From an uncultured Coriobacteriales bacterium (GTDB lineage Bacteria; Actinomycetota; Coriobacteriia; Coriobacteriales; Atopobiaceae): DNA of 7,366 nucleotides. Each line of letters starts with the position of its first letter. The first letter of the stretch is position 1. Below are positions 1 through 6,158 of this stretch, one piece after another. Under the pieces are notes generated by a model. It worked only from the letters and a program-made list of their open reading frames with translations. It was not told where the DNA came from and did no database searches. Both the position numbers and the translations under genes were made by a program. The stretch covers positions 1-7,366 of the forward strand of contig CAMZCV010000040.1 in assembly GCA_947305035.1 (NCBI GenBank), given 5' to 3'.

Positions 1-1001
1 GCGTCCCAGAAGCGTGACGAGTGCAGGCGCCTCAACGAGCGCGGGCGAACCGCCGAGATGGGCACGTCGATGCGCACGCCGAGAATGGTCTTGGCAAGCC
101 AGAGGAAGAAGAACAGCACGAGGATGGGAATCACGCACGACGTGACGATCATCACCGCGAGTGTCTCTATGAAGAGGTTGATCTGCGCCTGCGCCCAATC
201 GAGCGTTCTTCTTGCAGCTTCGGACAGCGAATTCGGGATGCTCTGAACCACCTCGGGGATCGACCCGAAGAACTCACCCACGCCCTGGAAGAACCCGTCG
301 ACACCGCTTTGCGGCTGCGTTGCCTCGGACTGAACCTGCGATGTGGCATCGCCGGTGAGGGACGAAGCCTCTTCCGGTTGTTCGAGCGACTGGACGGCAG
401 CATCCAGCGTCGACTGATAGGTACTCTCGATAAGCCTGGACACATACACGCTGGCAGGCACCACGATGGAGATCATCAAACCGAACACGAACAGCCTCGC
501 GGAGATGCTGAGGATCTTATCCCGCAAGGCGGGGTATCTGCACCCCAGCACGGCAATCAGAAACAGCACGCAGCTCGCCGGGATGAGTATCCTGAACGCC
601 ACCAAACCGAGGATGGTGAGCAGGTATTTCTCAAGGTAGATGGCACCGATGACGATGGCAAAGTCAGCTCCGAGGTCGAGGAGCTTCTCGGCGATGGGCG
701 TTCCCACGTCGTCGGGGATCGCCGTGATGAGCGCGGATGTTGCGGTTGACCCCGCAACGAGATGCATCACGGTGTCGCGCTTCTCGTCGAGCGCTGTGAT
801 GGTATCGGCGTACGTCTCGGCGGAACTCGCCCAGCTTGCAAGCGGGAAAGCCGACACGAGCGCAATCACGATGGCCAGCACTGCAGCGATGAGGCGTCTG
901 TAGGGTTTGTCGGGGGGCAATATGAGTTCGGGAATGCTGATCTGCTCGGGGGCATCGTCATAGCGGACGATTTCCTCAGACGAAGAGTCGCGATGGTCCA
1001 T
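1..1001 (-). CDS. Uncharacterised multi-pass membrane protein (C-terminus cut by window edge)
   Basis: The frame is open for 333 codons from an ATG at 1001 to the left edge, with no stop reached, so the C-terminus is missing. The start is supported by GGAGG at 1007-1011, 5 nt upstream. The first 36 residues are polar and probably cytoplasmic. Hydrophobic segments lie at about 37-57, 113-131, 131-153, 168-189 and 281-303. Between segments 4 and 5 is a polar Ser/Gln/Glu-rich stretch (about 195-235) followed by an amphipathic part with GVDGFFQGVGEFFGSIPEVV. The first loop holds the motif DDVGTPIAEKLLDLGADF, followed by YLEKYLLTI, which I associate with conserved hypothetical proteins of gut bacteria; no function is known to me. 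It lies 63 nt downstream of the CHR pair on the same strand and may be co-transcribed, but could also have its own promoter. No catalytic motif is visible, so I assign no function. That it is a real membrane protein is fairly sure. Confidence 0.85.
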   Translation of the reverse strand, partial: MDHRDSSSEEIVRYDDAPEQISIPELILPPDKPYRRLIAAVLAIVIALVSAFPLASWASSAETYADTITALDEKRDTVMHLVAGSTATSALITAIPDDVGTPIAEKLLDLGADFAIVIGAIYLEKYLLTILGLVAFRILIPASCVLFLIAVLGCRYPALRDKILSISARLFVFGLMISIVVPASVYVSRLIESTYQSTLDAAVQSLEQPEEASSLTGDATSQVQSEATQPQSGVDGFFQGVGEFFGSIPEVVQSIPNSLSEAARRTLDWAQAQINLFIETLAVMIVTSCVIPILVLFFFLWLAKTILGVRIDVPISAVRPRSLRRLHSSRFWD

Positions 1002-1064
1002 GGCATCCTCCAATCGACGGCTATCTAAAGTGTTCCCCAAACAGCTCGCCGAATTGCACAAGGA

Positions 1065-1628
1065 TCAGAGGATGAACCCGCTGACAAGAAGGTTGAGCAA
1101 ACCGCAACCCAGCATCACGGGGAGCGGTCCGAGCTTCTTCACGTGCATGAGGTAGAAGGCGAGCGCGATAACCGCGCACACGTAGACGCTGTAGAGCAGC
1201 TCGATGGTCGGCGCTTCCGGAGCGATGGCGGCAACTCCGAGCTTGATCATGGTGGATGCGATGAGCGCCACAGCCATGCACTTGAGCGAGGTCATGATGC
1301 TCTGCACAAGCGGCGTGTTCTTGTATCTCCTGAAGATGTAGAGCAGGACGAGCGCCACGATGACGGGGGCGGCGATGCAGCCCAGCGTTGCGGCGATGGC
1401 TCCGGGGATGCCCGCCACCCGCATGCCCACGAAGGTGGCGCTGTTGATGAGGATGGGGCCGGGCGTGATCTCATCCAGCGCGAGCAGGTCCATGAACTCG
1501 GCGTAGGACATCCATCCCTGGGAAACCACAACCTCGTGCTCCACGATGGGAATGGCTGCATAGGCTCCGCCGAAGACCATGAAGCCGATGCGCACGAACG
1601 CGAGGAATACCTGGATGACGAGGATCAT
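1065..1628 (-). CDS. CHR-family (chromate transporter) half-size protein, second subunit
   Basis: This 187-residue membrane protein has the CHR domain hallmarks: an N-terminal FVRIGFMVFGGAYAAIP (11-27) with the paired glycines, then QGWMSYAEFMDLLAL, and the signature TPGPI at 55-59, followed by several hydrophobic segments up to the C-terminus. Short CHR proteins of about 190 residues normally occur as adjacent pairs that are thought to assemble as a heteromer equal to one long ChrA. The family exports chromate and possibly sulfate-like anions by proton antiport; the real substrate here is unknown. I chose ATG 1628 because AGGAGG sits at 1636-1641 and because this start overlaps the stop of the preceding CHR gene in the arrangement ATGA, implying translational coupling. 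The frame is open further upstream to 2069, but that part is a shadow of the first CHR gene. The family call is firm; a role in chromate resistance is not established. Confidence 0.92.
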   Translation of the reverse strand: MILVIQVFLAFVRIGFMVFGGAYAAIPIVEHEVVVSQGWMSYAEFMDLLALDEITPGPILINSATFVGMRVAGIPGAIAATLGCIAAPVIVALVLLYIFRRYKNTPLVQSIMTSLKCMAVALIASTMIKLGVAAIAPEAPTIELLYSVYVCAVIALAFYLMHVKKLGPLPVMLGCGLLNLLVSGFIL

Positions 1629-2212
1629 CGGAGGTCCTCCTGCCGCTTGACCAGCAGCGCCTTCGCGATTCCCGCGGCGATGCATGCGAGCACGAGCCAC
1701 GCGATGGAGCATCCCGTGAAACGCACGTAGAGGAAGGCGAGCACCATGATGACATATGGGTATGCCCCGCCCTTGTCGGTGGCGTTGCGGAAGAGTCCGA
1801 TAATCACATCGAAGAGCATGGCCACGACACCCATCTGCATGCCGCGCAGGAACAGCACCACATAGGGATTGCCCACGATGGCCTCGTAAAACACGGTGAC
1901 GGCGATCATCACGAGGAACGGCGGCAGAATGACTCCGAGCACAGCGGCAAGCGCACCGGCGAATCCTGCCACATGATAGCCCACCACCGTCGACGAGCTC
2001 ACAGCCATGGGGCCGGGCGTGCTTTGGACGATGGCGATATAATCGGCCATCTCTTCCTCGGTAAGCCATTTGCGCTTGTTCACGAAGTCGTCCTTCATGA
2101 CGGCGAGGATGGCGTAGCCCGAGTTGGCGGTGCAGCTGATGGTAAACGTCGCAAGGAACAACGCACGCAGCTTGAAGAACAGGTTGTCTTGCTTCGGATC
2201 TTCGCCCGCCAT
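1625..2212 (-). CDS. CHR-family (chromate transporter) half-size protein, first subunit
   Basis: This is a 195-residue membrane protein, the partner of the downstream CHR gene, overlapping it by 4 nt. Family features are NSGYAILAVMKDDFV (30-44), the KWLTEEEM segment at 48-55, and QSTPGPMAVSSSTVVGY (63-79), which holds the PGP signature at 66-68. Further hydrophobic segments lie at about 82-110, 117-141 and 152-182, and the tail is basic and polar. In the first helix the usual glycine-rich FGGG-type motif is replaced by SCTANSGYA, so the two halves are clearly diverged, as expected for antiparallel partner subunits. The start at 2212 is backed by an AGGA-type ribosome binding site at 2218-2223. 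It begins 27 nt after the deoC stop, so it very likely shares the deoC transcript. The substrate is unknown; chromate is only the family name. Confidence 0.92.
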   Translation of the reverse strand: MAGEDPKQDNLFFKLRALFLATFTISCTANSGYAILAVMKDDFVNKRKWLTEEEMADYIAIVQSTPGPMAVSSSTVVGYHVAGFAGALAAVLGVILPPFLVMIAVTVFYEAIVGNPYVVLFLRGMQMGVVAMLFDVIIGLFRNATDKGGAYPYVIMVLAFLYVRFTGCSIAWLVLACIAAGIAKALLVKRQEDLR

Positions 2213-2239
2213 GGGATTCCTTCGTTGATGGAGCGGTTG

Positions 2240-2950
2240 CTAGAGCTCGATGGTGCTGGAGCCCGCCGCCTCCATACGGGAAGCGATCTCGCTGATGATG
2301 GCGACGCCGGCGCTGGTGCCGATGCGGCGGCAGCCCAGACGAATGAACTCGAGGAAGTCATCTGCCGTACGGATGCCACCGGCGGCCTTGACGCTGACTG
2401 CGGGATCCACGTGCTCAACCATCAGGCGCACGTCGTCGAAGGTGGCACCGCCCGTGCCGAAGCCGGTGGACGTCTTGATGAAGTCGGGACGCACCTCGCT
2501 CGCAATCTCGCAAAGGCGGATCTTCTCGCTGTCCTCGAGGTAGCAGTTCTCGAAGATGACCTTGCAGATCTTGCCGTGCTCATGGGAGACGTTCACGATC
2601 TGGGCCATCTCGTCGGCAACGTAGCCCCAGTTGCCGTTCTTGAGTTCGGTAAGGTTGACCACATAGTCGATCTCGTCGGCACCGTTGGCGATGGCGTCCT
2701 GCGTGTCGAAGACCTTCGACGCGATGGTGGTCTGGCCGAGGGGGAAGCTGATAGCTGCACCCACGTGGATGTCGGTTCCGTCGAGCAGGCGCTTGCAGAG
2801 CGCGCACTGGGTCTGGTTGATGGCCACCATCGCGAAGTGGTTGTCGCGTGCCTCGGAGCAGAGCTTCTCCATGTGGGCCGCGCTCGCAAATGGCTTGAGA
2901 TTGGTGTGGTCGATCATGCGTGCGAGGTCGTCAAGCGTCCAAGTCCTCAT
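2240..2950 (-). CDS. deoC: Deoxyribose-phosphate aldolase
   Basis: This cytoplasmic class I aldolase (236 residues, a normal length) cleaves 2-deoxy-D-ribose 5-phosphate to glyceraldehyde 3-phosphate and acetaldehyde in deoxynucleoside catabolism. All key features of the TIM-barrel family are visible: IDHTNLKP near the N-terminus (13-20), IDYVVN with the catalytic aspartate at D95, the Schiff-base lysine K159 in FIKTSTGFG, the second lysine K188 in VKAAGGIR, and the phosphate-binding GTSAG at 211-215. Start ATG 2950 has GAAGGGG about 6 nt upstream (2957-2963). It is the first gene of a minus-strand group followed by two CHR transporter halves, and is divergent from an IolG-like oxidoreductase across a 94-bp control region. 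No deoA, deoB, deoD or nucleoside transporter gene is in view, so it is not in a standard deo operon. Substrate assignment is from the family; all catalytic residues are intact. Confidence 0.96.
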   Translation of the reverse strand: MRTWTLDDLARMIDHTNLKPFASAAHMEKLCSEARDNHFAMVAINQTQCALCKRLLDGTDIHVGAAISFPLGQTTIASKVFDTQDAIANGADEIDYVVNLTELKNGNWGYVADEMAQIVNVSHEHGKICKVIFENCYLEDSEKIRLCEIASEVRPDFIKTSTGFGTGGATFDDVRLMVEHVDPAVSVKAAGGIRTADDFLEFIRLGCRRIGTSAGVAIISEIASRMEAAGSSTIEL

Positions 2951-3044
2951 AGTGGACCCCTTCTGTTAAACGGCTCATGCGTTCACTGGCTGACGCGTTC
3001 TATAGTAGTACGTGGTACAGGTTGCATGACGGGAAGGGGTCGAA
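2951..3044. promoter_or_regulatory. Divergent control region between deoC and the IolG-like gene
   Basis: These 94 bp must carry the promoters of both divergent genes. The palindrome CTATAG at 3000-3005 yields a -10-like TATAGT on the plus strand (3001-3006) and TATAGA on the minus strand (2999-3004). Both would give leaders of about 30-45 nt, but matching -35 boxes are weak on both sides. Possible operator sequences are a direct repeat of GCGTTC (2979-2984 and 2995-3000) and an 11-bp dyad GTAC-GTG-GTAC (3008-3018). The ribosome binding sites are ccccttc (2957-2963, minus) and GGGAAGGGG (3031-3039, plus). The presence of promoters is inferred from gene layout; the exact boxes are low confidence. 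Confidence 0.45.
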
Positions 3045-4055
3045 ATGTTGAATGTCTGCGTAATCGGGTGCGGCCGCGCCGGCAGGATCCACGCGAAGAG
3101 CTATGCGGGCGGAGTTACGGGGGCCCGTCTCCTCGCAGTGTGCGACCCGTCGGAGGAGGCCCGCGCAAGCGCCGCGGCAGACTTCGGAGCCGCCCGCACC
3201 TTTGCCGACTGGCACGACGCTCTCGCCGACCCCGACATCGACGCCGTTGTCGTCGTCACGCCCACCGGTCTCCATCGAGACATCGTGGTTGCAGCTGCCG
3301 CCGCAGGCAAGCACGTCTTCTGCGAGAAGCCCATGGCGAGCTCGGAGGCTGAGTGCGACGAGATGATCGCCGCATGCGAGCAGGCGGGCGTCAAATTGCA
3401 GATCGGTTTCATGCGCCGCTTCGAGGAGAGCGTGCAGCACGCCAAGGAGGCCATCGACGCAGGCGAGATCGGCGATGTGGTGCTCGTCAAATCGCTCACC
3501 CACGGGCCTTCGCACCCCAAGGAGTGGATGTACGACGTGCGCAAGAGCTTCGGCCCCATCGGCGAGGTGAGCTCGCACGACTTCGACCTGCTGCGCTGGT
3601 TCGCAGGCTCGGAGGTCAAGAGCGTCTATGCCGTGGGCGGCAACTTCCGCTCGCCCGAGGTGGCCGCCGAGTGGCCCGAATGGTACGACACCTTCGCCAT
3701 GACCCTCACCTTCGACAACGGCGTGCTGGGCATGGTCGACGGCGCGCAGTACGTGCAGTACGGCTACGATTTCCGATTCGAGGTGCTCGGGACGCGCGGA
3801 TCGATCCTCGTGGGCCAGCAGCCGCGCGAAACCTATACCGTGGCAACGGCTGATGGCAGGATCAGGCGGCCCATGAACAACTCCTGGACCTACCTGTTCC
3901 GCGAGGCGTACATCCGCGAGGCGCAGGCGTTTGTCGACGCCGTCGCCCAGAACACCGAGACACGCGTCACCGGCCATGACGGCAAGATGGCGGTGCGCTT
4001 GGTGAATATGGGCCTCGAGTCGCTGCTCGGGCATTCGGTGGTCTTCGGCAGCTAG
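3045..4055 (+). CDS. Gfo/Idh/MocA family oxidoreductase, inositol 2-dehydrogenase-like
   Basis: This is a cytoplasmic NAD(P)-dependent sugar or polyol dehydrogenase of 336 residues, normal for the family. The N-terminal Rossmann fold shows VIGCGRAGRIHA (6-17), with an acidic residue at the end of the second strand (D34 in AVCDPS) favouring NAD. The catalytic lysine is K95 in CEKPM. The C-terminal substrate domain has EVSSHDFDLLRW, giving the catalytic histidine H178, with E174 where IolG enzymes usually have aspartate. The segments QIGFMRRFEESVQHAKEAID and QYGYDFRFEVLGTRGS closely resemble IolG, so myo-inositol or a related cyclitol or sugar is the best guess for substrate; the exact substrate cannot be read. 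Start ATG 3045 is preceded by GGGAAGGGG. The gene stands alone on the plus strand, divergent from deoC and convergent with argC, with only 8 nt between stops. No other iol genes are present. Confidence 0.92.
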   Translation: MLNVCVIGCGRAGRIHAKSYAGGVTGARLLAVCDPSEEARASAAADFGAARTFADWHDALADPDIDAVVVVTPTGLHRDIVVAAAAAGKHVFCEKPMASSEAECDEMIAACEQAGVKLQIGFMRRFEESVQHAKEAIDAGEIGDVVLVKSLTHGPSHPKEWMYDVRKSFGPIGEVSSHDFDLLRWFAGSEVKSVYAVGGNFRSPEVAAEWPEWYDTFAMTLTFDNGVLGMVDGAQYVQYGYDFRFEVLGTRGSILVGQQPRETYTVATADGRIRRPMNNSWTYLFREAYIREAQAFVDAVAQNTETRVTGHDGKMAVRLVNMGLESLLGHSVVFGS

Positions 4056-4063
4056 CAGCCGGG

Positions 4064-5002
4064 CTATTCGAGGCCCGTCGCCTCATCGATGCCGAGCACG
4101 ATGTTCATATTTTGGACGGCAGCGCCCGACGCGCCCTTTCCGAGGTTGTCGAAGAGGGCGGTCACCGTCGTGCGCTCGCTGTCGCCGCACACCACGATGA
4201 CGAGATCGTTGGTGCCTGAGAGCATGTTGGCGTAGAGCGTGGGGCCGTGATCGCCGAACGGGAGCACGCGCACGAAACGCTGGCCCTTGTAGTGCTCGGC
4301 GAGGCAGGCCTGGATATCCTCTGCGCTCGGCGAACCGGGAAGCAGCCGGTTGTGCAGCATGATGGTGGTCGCCATGCCCTTGTAGTAGTCGTCGACCACG
4401 GGCAGGAAGACCGGCGGCTGGGCAAGCCCGCACACCTTCTGCATCTCGGGGAGGTGCTTGTGCGAGAGCGAAAGGCCGTAGATTCCCGGGGCGTCGAGCG
4501 CAGCCGAGCGGTCATCGCTCTCGTAATCGGCGATCATCCGCTTGCCGCCGCCGGAGTAGCCCGTAAGAGAGAAGCACGTGAGCGGGTAGTCCGCGGGGAC
4601 GATGCCCGCCTGCACGAGCGGGGCGGTGGTGGAGATGAAACCCGTGGCATGGCATCCCGGGTTGGCGATGCGCTTGGAGCTTGCAATTGCGTCGCGCTGA
4701 TCTGCGGAAAGCTCGGGATATCCATAGGTCCAGCCATCGGCTGTGCGGTGCGCCGTGGAGGCGTCGATGATGCAGACGTCGGGGTTCTCGACGAGGGATA
4801 CCGCCTCGCGCGCGCCATCATCGGGAAGGCAGAGGAACACGATGTCCGCAGAGTTGAGGAACTTGCGGCGCTCCTCGATATCGTGCCGCTTGTCCTCGTC
4901 GATGCGCATGAGCTTGAGGTCATCGCGCGAGCCGATGCGCTCGAAGATCTGAAGGCCGGTGGTGCCGCTCTGTCCGTCGATGTATACGCGTGCCTTGGTC
5001 AT
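4064..5002 (-). CDS. argC: N-acetyl-gamma-glutamyl-phosphate reductase, short (type 2) form
   Basis: ArgC reduces N-acetyl-glutamyl 5-phosphate to N-acetyl-glutamate 5-semialdehyde with NADPH, the third step of arginine biosynthesis. The 312-residue protein opens with VYIDGQSGTTGLQI (6-19), the nucleotide-binding loop typical of the shorter type 2 ArgC group. The catalytic cysteine is C117 in IANPGCHATGF, the loop GYSGGGK is at 148-154, and HKHLPEM (181-187) supplies the conserved histidine. Start ATG 5002 has GGGAG about 4-5 nt upstream; a GTG 24 nt further up is possible but has no ribosome binding site as good. It follows a Gfo/Idh oxidoreductase gene by 37 nt on the same strand, so the two are probably co-transcribed. 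No argJ, argB, argD or argF lies nearby, which is unusual since argC often begins an arg cluster. All key residues are intact. Confidence 0.95.
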   Translation of the reverse strand: MTKARVYIDGQSGTTGLQIFERIGSRDDLKLMRIDEDKRHDIEERRKFLNSADIVFLCLPDDGAREAVSLVENPDVCIIDASTAHRTADGWTYGYPELSADQRDAIASSKRIANPGCHATGFISTTAPLVQAGIVPADYPLTCFSLTGYSGGGKRMIADYESDDRSAALDAPGIYGLSLSHKHLPEMQKVCGLAQPPVFLPVVDDYYKGMATTIMLHNRLLPGSPSAEDIQACLAEHYKGQRFVRVLPFGDHGPTLYANMLSGTNDLVIVVCGDSERTTVTALFDNLGKGASGAAVQNMNIVLGIDEATGLE

Positions 5003-5020
5003 GATGCTCCCTTTGACGCA

Positions 5021-5038
5021 CCGCACCCTTCCGTGCGG
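5021..5038 (-). other. Perfect 6-bp hairpin in the gap before argC
   Basis: CCGCAC and GTGCGG form a perfect stem around a 6-nt loop (GGAAGG on the minus strand). It fills most of the 37-nt gap between the oxidoreductase stop codon and the argC ribosome binding site. There is no T-run after it, so it is not a classical terminator. It could modulate mRNA decay or argC expression. The loop sequence itself resembles a Shine-Dalgarno site and could be chance. Confidence 0.4.
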
Positions 5039-5039
5039 A

Positions 5040-6047
5040 TTACAGCTCCTCAGGATAATAGAAGTTCCAGTCGCGGCGGAAGTCGGTCATCATGCGCATG
5101 ACATCCACGGTGATGTCCATTTGCGCGAGCGCCTCCTCGTCGCCTGCGACGGCAGCCTCGAGATCCGCCAGCACGTAGCAGAGCGCCAGCGGACGCTCGC
5201 CCGCGCGGAAGGTCTCGACCTCTCCGCTCTCGGTCCACACGATGGTTGCCTCGTCGGCGCGCGGGTACTCGATGATCTCGATGTAGGCCTTGTCAGCGGA
5301 GATGACCGCACGTTTGGGCTGCTTGGAGTGGAGCGACAGCGAGATGACGCCCATCTGGCCCTCGGCGTTGCGCAAAAGCAGGCCGCTTGTCATGTCAACG
5401 CCGGTGGGTGCGGGATTCATCATCGAGAGGTGCTCGTTGGGCGTGCTCTCCATGAAGAGGCGCATAAGCGTGAGCGAGTAGATGCCGATATCGAGCATGG
5501 CGCCGCCCGCCAGGTTGGGATTGAAGAAGCGGTTGCGCTCGTCATACTCCTTGAAGCTGCCGAAGTTCTCCTGGATGAGGTTCACGGTGCCGAAGTCGCC
5601 GGCCTTGGTGCGCTTCACAAGCTCCTTGTAGAGAGGCATGTGGAGCTCGGTGCAGGCATCCATGAGCACGACGTTGTTCTCGCGGGCGAGCGCGATGGCC
5701 TCTTCAAGTTCCTCGGAGTTGAGGGTGATGGCCTTCTCGCACATCACGTGCTTACCTGCAGCGAGGGCTTTGCGCAGGTAGGTGATGTGTGTGTTGTGCG
5801 GCGTTGTGATGTAGACCGCATCGATATCGGGATCGGCGAAGAGGTCGTCGATTTCGTCGTAGACCTTGGGGATGCCGTACTTCTCGGCATAGGCGACGGC
5901 TTTGTCGTGCGTGCGGTTGGCAACGCCATCGATGATGCGTCCCTGCAGTTGGAGCGCCTGCGCCATCTGGTTGGCGATGACGCCGCATCCGAGAACACCC
6001 CAGCGGAGTTTCGGCGCGGTTCCCACGGTGATGGTCTGCTCGGTCAT
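5040..6047 (-). CDS. Gfo/Idh/MocA family oxidoreductase, dihydrodiol dehydrogenase-like
   Basis: This 335-residue cytoplasmic NAD(P)-dependent dehydrogenase has a Rossmann motif at 17-24 (GVLGCGVIA) and the second-strand end ANRTHDKA (43-50), where an N-R pair in place of an acidic residue suggests NADP. The catalytic-lysine motif reads CEKAITLN (103-110, K105), with alanine in place of the usual proline. In the C-terminal domain GGAMLDIGIYSL (181-192) has tyrosine Y190 where IolG-like enzymes have histidine, the pattern seen in dimeric dihydrodiol dehydrogenases, xylose dehydrogenases and glucose-fructose oxidoreductases. The substrate is probably a sugar but cannot be named. I chose ATG 6047 over the in-frame upstream ATG at 6080 because GGAGGGAG (6053-6060) sits at ideal spacing before it, and the upstream start would fall inside the likely leader. 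It is the first gene of a probable two-gene transcript with argC. Confidence 0.92.
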   Translation of the reverse strand: MTEQTITVGTAPKLRWGVLGCGVIANQMAQALQLQGRIIDGVANRTHDKAVAYAEKYGIPKVYDEIDDLFADPDIDAVYITTPHNTHITYLRKALAAGKHVMCEKAITLNSEELEEAIALARENNVVLMDACTELHMPLYKELVKRTKAGDFGTVNLIQENFGSFKEYDERNRFFNPNLAGGAMLDIGIYSLTLMRLFMESTPNEHLSMMNPAPTGVDMTSGLLLRNAEGQMGVISLSLHSKQPKRAVISADKAYIEIIEYPRADEATIVWTESGEVETFRAGERPLALCYVLADLEAAVAGDEEALAQMDITVDVMRMMTDFRRDWNFYYPEEL

Positions 6048-6085
6048 GGTGACTCCCTCCTTCGATGATTCTCGTAACAATTCCC

Positions 6086-6091
6086 ATTATA
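6086..6091 (-). promoter_or_regulatory. Consensus -10 box for the oxidoreductase-argC transcript
   Basis: The minus strand reads a perfect TATAAT here, 38 nt before the oxidoreductase ATG at 6047, predicting a transcript start near 6079 and a leader of about 32 nt that includes the GGAGGGAG site. No good -35 box is visible at 16-18 nt spacing, so an activator may be needed. A dyad TCGTA (6072-6076) / TACGA (6090-6094) straddles the -10 and the start point and could be a repressor site. Confidence 0.55.
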
Positions 6092-6131
6092 CGAACAACG
6101 CGCAGGTTACAGGCGATAGACGGGCAGGTGT

Positions 6132-6150
6132 GGGCAGCGCGAGCAAGCCC
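6132..6150. other. Small GC-rich stem-loop
   Basis: GGGC (6132-6135) pairs with GCCC (6147-6150), and inside them GC pairs with GC around a GCGA tetraloop. It lies between the -10 box of the oxidoreductase gene and the inverted-repeat element. No T-run follows on either strand that would make it a terminator by itself. The function is unknown and it may be chance. Confidence 0.25.
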
Positions 6151-6158
6151 GAAGACCA

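Noticed and set aside
21..749. 242-codon plus-strand open frame opposite the left-edge membrane protein
   Set aside because: The composition is charged low-complexity text; the minus-strand frame has clear membrane segments and a GGAGG start site.
1973..3352. Long plus-strand open frame (459 codons) antisense to deoC and the first CHR gene
   Set aside because: It is opposite two genes with clear family motifs, is full of His/Arg/Glu/Asp-rich low-complexity text, and crosses into the next real gene; it is a by-product of GC-rich codon usage.
3000..4034. 344-codon minus-strand open frame opposite the IolG-like gene
   Set aside because: The plus strand has a complete, motif-bearing oxidoreductase with a ribosome binding site; the antisense frame shows no domain.
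4064..5026. Longer argC start (GTG at 5026)
   Set aside because: The ATG at 5002 has a better placed ribosome binding site and gives the usual type 2 ArgC N-terminus; the extension would run through the intergenic hairpin.
4247..6068. Plus-strand open frames (284 and 369 codons) opposite argC and the second oxidoreductase
   Set aside because: They are antisense shadows with no recognisable motif or start signals; the minus-strand products are unambiguous.
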